Origin: Thermococcus sp.
Lineage (GTDB): Archaea > Methanobacteriota_B > Thermococci > Thermococcales > Thermococcaceae
Reading direction: 5' to 3'
Length of the DNA stretch: 7,418 bases
Assembly: GCA_021160985.1 (NCBI GenBank)
Contig: JAGHBN010000103.1
Coordinates: forward strand, 1 to 7,418
The number at the start of each line of letters is the position of its first letter. The stretch's first letter is position 1. The position numbers were made by a program, and so were the translations under genes. Positions 5,676 to 7,418 of the stretch are shown here, one piece after another. The notes beneath the pieces were generated by a model that worked only from the letters and a program-made list of their open reading frames with translations, was not told where the DNA came from and searched no databases.

Positions 5676-6688
5676 GCCAATAGCTCACCCCTCTTGTGCT
5701 TTAGCAGCAGGTACATGAACAGCGGGGCGCCCATAATGGCAGTTATGATGCCGACCGGCAGTTCTCTGGGGCTTGCAACGGTCCTCGCGAGCAGATCTGC
5801 TATCACGAGCAGCGTGCCCCCAAAGAGGGCCGTCGCGGGTGTCAGCTCCCTGTGGTTGGGGCCGAGGGTGAGGCGCATTATGTGGGGGCTGACCAGCCCT
5901 ATGAATCCGATTATTCCGGCAGTTGCGACTGAGAAAGCCGTTAGCAGGGCTATGGTGCCTATGACGAGCTTCCTGTAAAGGTGGAGGTCGAGGCCGAGGG
6001 CTATGCTCTCCTCGCCGAGAAGGAGGAGGTTGAGCTCGCGCCACTTCAGGATGAGGAACAGGAGACCGAGGAGCGTAACGATAAACATCACGGCCACGTC
6101 GTCCCATCCCCTCCCGTTGAAAGTCCCCATAAGCCACATCCACGTGACGTGGGCCCGGTCTTCATGGCTTATTATCAGGTACCACGTCACTGCGTTGGCG
6201 AGGAATCCGTAGGCGATACCGGCCAGGAGTAGTGTGTCTACGGGGATTTTACCATTGACTTTGGCGACGTTGTAGACGATGAAGACCGAGATGAGTGAGA
6301 ATATGAAGGCGAGGGGCCCCATGTGCTCCGGCCAGTATATCGCGCCGAGAGCGCCCCCTATTCCGGCTCCGGCGCTGATGCCTATTATGTAGGGGTCAGC
6401 CAGGGGGTTCTTGAAGAGCGCCTGTGAGGCCACTCCAGCGGAGGCGAGAGCTGTGCCGACGAGATAGGCCAGGAGGACGCGGGGGAGGCGGAGCTTCCAG
6501 ATGATCGTGAAATATTTCGGTTGCTCGCCGGGGCTTATGGGGGGGAATAGTCCGGAAAGCGCTGATTTTATCCCGTAAACGATGGATTCGCTTACCTCTG
6601 CGACGCTGATGTGAACGGAGCCTACGTAAACTCCGAGGAAGATGGACAGCAGTGAGAGGGTAATGAGGAGGGGCGGCCACTTCTTCAT
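5672..6688 (-). CDS. FecCD/BtuC-family ABC transporter permease
   Basis: The 338-residue integral membrane protein has about nine or ten hydrophobic segments, starting with one at roughly residues 7-25, and is of normal family length. FecCD hallmarks are present: RLPRVLLAYLVGTALASAG followed by NPLADPYIIGISAGAG in the first third, and the cytoplasmic ATPase-contacting region GFIGLVSPHIMR with the following HR pair near residue 265-285. It should form the channel for import of an iron chelate, haem or a cobamide, docking an extracellular binding protein. It is the first gene of the leftward block. The start ATG 6688 has no ribosome binding site, but a TATA-like element is centred 28 nt upstream, so the message is probably leaderless or nearly so. 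The usual binding-protein gene is missing next to it and may lie elsewhere on the chromosome. Confidence 0.93.
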   Translation of the reverse strand: MKKWPPLLITLSLLSIFLGVYVGSVHISVAEVSESIVYGIKSALSGLFPPISPGEQPKYFTIIWKLRLPRVLLAYLVGTALASAGVASQALFKNPLADPYIIGISAGAGIGGALGAIYWPEHMGPLAFIFSLISVFIVYNVAKVNGKIPVDTLLLAGIAYGFLANAVTWYLIISHEDRAHVTWMWLMGTFNGRGWDDVAVMFIVTLLGLLFLILKWRELNLLLLGEESIALGLDLHLYRKLVIGTIALLTAFSVATAGIIGFIGLVSPHIMRLTLGPNHRELTPATALFGGTLLVIADLLARTVASPRELPVGIITAIMGAPLFMYLLLKHKRGELLA

Positions 6689-6712
6689 GGTGTCGGATTA
6701 TTTGTCCAGTGG

Positions 6713-6719
6713 TTTAAAA
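6713..6719 (-). promoter_or_regulatory. TATA-box promoter of the ABC permease gene
   Basis: The minus strand reads TTTTAAA, preceded by CCCAAAAC. The centre at 6716 is 28 nt from the ATG at 6688, predicting a transcription start within a few bases of the start codon. This agrees with the lack of a Shine-Dalgarno sequence before the permease gene. Confidence 0.55.
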
Positions 6720-6780
6720 GTTTTGGGCCAGCCAGGAATCCGGTCATCATCTGGCCTCAGACTCGAGAGTGTTCATTACG

Positions 6781-6799
6781 TTGGATGCCACCCATCCAA
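6781..6799. repeat. Inverted repeat, possible operator
   Basis: TTGGATG at 6781-6787 and CATCCAA at 6793-6799 are perfect 7-bp inverted arms around a 5-nt spacer. The repeat lies in the 153-nt divergent gap, about 14 nt upstream of the TATA-like element of the acetyltransferase gene and about 60 nt from that of the permease gene. Size and position fit a binding site for a dimeric regulator. A third, related copy (GATGGG at 6825-6830) follows between the TATA element and the start codon. Chance cannot be ruled out. Confidence 0.4.
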
Positions 6800-6813
6800 A
6801 CTCCCCTTAATCC

Positions 6814-6820
6814 TTAAAAG
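6814..6820 (+). promoter_or_regulatory. TATA-box promoter of the acetyltransferase gene
   Basis: TTAAAAG with its centre at 6817 lies 25 nt before ATG 6842, the spacing expected for a transcript that begins at the start codon. No Shine-Dalgarno sequence precedes that ATG, so a leaderless message is likely. Confidence 0.5.
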
Positions 6821-6841
6821 CTTTGATGGGTAGTTTATAGC

Positions 6842-7345
6842 ATGAGCACATCCTACAGAGAAGTCGGTGGGAAGATTCCCCTCGCGATGGTCACAATAAG
6901 GCCCGTCAGGCTCTTCGACATTCCCGATGTAATGCGCATTGAGAGGGCATCCTTCAAGGAGGAGTACCCGAGAGGAGTCTTTCTCGTGTTCCTTGAAAAC
7001 AACCCGGACACCTTCCTCATTGCGGAGTACAACGGCAGGGTTGTGGGCTATGTGATGGGGTACCTCCGTCCCGACCTTGAGGGGCACATAATGAGCATCG
7101 CGGTTGATCCGGCTTACAGGGGGATGGGTATAGGCTCGGCACTCCTGAGTGAGGTTATAGAGAGGCTCATAAAGAAAGGGGCGCGGTATATTGGTCTTGA
7201 AGTTAGAGTCAGCAACCTCTCCGCCATAGCACTCTACGAGAAGTTCGGCTTCAAAAAGATAAAAAGGATAATAGGTTACTACGCCGACGGCGAGGATGCG
7301 TACTACATGCTCCTGCCGGCCGACGAATGGGGTGGGAGGAATTGA
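6842..7345 (+). CDS. RimI-like GNAT-family N-acetyltransferase
   Basis: This 167-residue protein is a single GNAT domain that transfers an acetyl group from acetyl-CoA, probably to protein N-termini as in the archaeal RimI/Ard1 type. The domain starts near TIRPVRLFDIPDVMRIE (18-34). The acetyl-CoA pyrophosphate loop is RGMGIGS at 93-99 after the strand IMSIAVDPAY, and motif B is LEVRVSN followed by LYEKFGF (119-137). These match the ribosomal-protein N-acetyltransferase group, but substrate assignment within GNAT proteins is unreliable. ATG 6842 is preferred because a TATA-like element sits 25 nt upstream; M16, just before the domain, is the alternative but has no well-spaced ribosome site. 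The 15 residues before M16 lie outside the GNAT core. The stop overlaps the possible TTG start of the next gene, suggesting a two-gene transcript. Confidence 0.88.
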   Translation: MSTSYREVGGKIPLAMVTIRPVRLFDIPDVMRIERASFKEEYPRGVFLVFLENNPDTFLIAEYNGRVVGYVMGYLRPDLEGHIMSIAVDPAYRGMGIGSALLSEVIERLIKKGARYIGLEVRVSNLSAIALYEKFGFKKIKRIIGYYADGEDAYYMLLPADEWGGRN

Positions 7346-7418
7346 AAGAGCCAATAATCTTTCATCTCAGTGGTGATAGGGTCTTCAGCGAGAGGGAGAA
7401 GGCGATAAACCAGTTCTA
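7342..7418 (+). CDS. endA: Probable tRNA-splicing endonuclease, N-terminal fragment
   Basis: Only about 25 codons are in the window before the right edge. From TTG 7342 the product begins MKEPIIFHLSGDRVFS and continues EREKAINQF. The LSGDRV segment followed by a short helix resembles the N-terminal domain of archaeal tRNA-intron endonuclease EndA, which cuts the bulge-helix-bulge at pre-tRNA introns, and I recall Thermococcales proteins starting this way. The catalytic part lies outside the window, so this is tentative. TTG 7342 overlaps the acetyltransferase stop, with GGTG at 7331-7334 as a possible ribosome site 7 nt before it. An in-frame ATG at 7327 would add MGWEE but lacks its own ribosome site. 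The overlap indicates co-transcription with the acetyltransferase. Confidence 0.5.
   Translation, partial: MKEPIIFHLSGDRVFSEREKAINQF

Noticed and set aside
6726..6756. Minus-strand GGCCAG-ATGATGA...CTGGCC, looking like a box C/D guide RNA with a terminal stem
   Set aside because: Box C (ATGATGA) is present but no CTGA box D follows, and the space between the arms (19 nt) is too short for a guide RNA with C' and D' boxes.
6776..7354. A 192-codon open frame on the minus strand opposite the acetyltransferase
   Set aside because: The plus-strand frame encodes an intact GNAT domain with an RGMGIGS loop; the antisense product has no family features and no promoter or ribosome site that I can see.
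1..7418. Defence islands, CRISPR arrays, transposons, tRNA or rRNA genes
   Set aside because: No spaced direct repeats, transposase motifs, terminal repeats or cloverleaf-like sequences were found on either strand by eye.

Overview
The window looks like chromosomal DNA of a hyperthermophilic euryarchaeon of the Thermococcales, most likely Thermococcus. The evidence is an archaeal 20S proteasome beta subunit, a stand-alone AlaX-type alanyl-tRNA editing protein, TATA-like promoters about 25 nt from start codons, leaderless genes beside genes with GAGGTGATC-type ribosome binding sites, T-run terminators, densely packed genes with 4-11 nt overlaps, and GC-rich coding DNA with AT-rich gaps. I see no mobile element, CRISPR array, phage gene, tRNA or rRNA. 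No gap between genes exceeds about 165 nt.

Left part (1-1213). The 5' end of a cyclic 2,3-diphosphoglycerate synthetase-like gene reads leftward off the window edge. A leftward YbaK-family tRNA-editing gene follows, with a T-run terminator behind it. It diverges from a rightward AlaX gene across a 60-nt gap that appears to hold one two-way promoter. Two different classes of aminoacyl-tRNA proofreading enzyme are therefore back to back.

Centre (1244-6688), all leftward. In transcription order: a FecCD-type permease and its ATPase (ATGA overlap), an intact proteasome beta subunit with a probable promoter inside the end of the ATPase gene, a predicted exported HExxH zinc metalloprotease of no family I can name, a threonine synthase-like PLP enzyme (TTG start, 11-nt overlap), and a LigB-superfamily extradiol dioxygenase-like protein that starts 5 nt after the previous stop. 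The last three are probably translationally coupled. The transporter has no substrate-binding protein in the window.

Right part (6689-7418). A 153-nt divergent promoter region contains a perfect 7-bp inverted repeat. It is followed by a rightward RimI-like N-acetyltransferase gene, whose end overlaps the start of a gene that looks like the tRNA-splicing endonuclease and is cut by the window edge.

Most of the window is ordinary Thermococcales housekeeping. The least explained items are the exported metalloprotease and the substrate of the LigB-like protein coupled to the threonine synthase-like gene.
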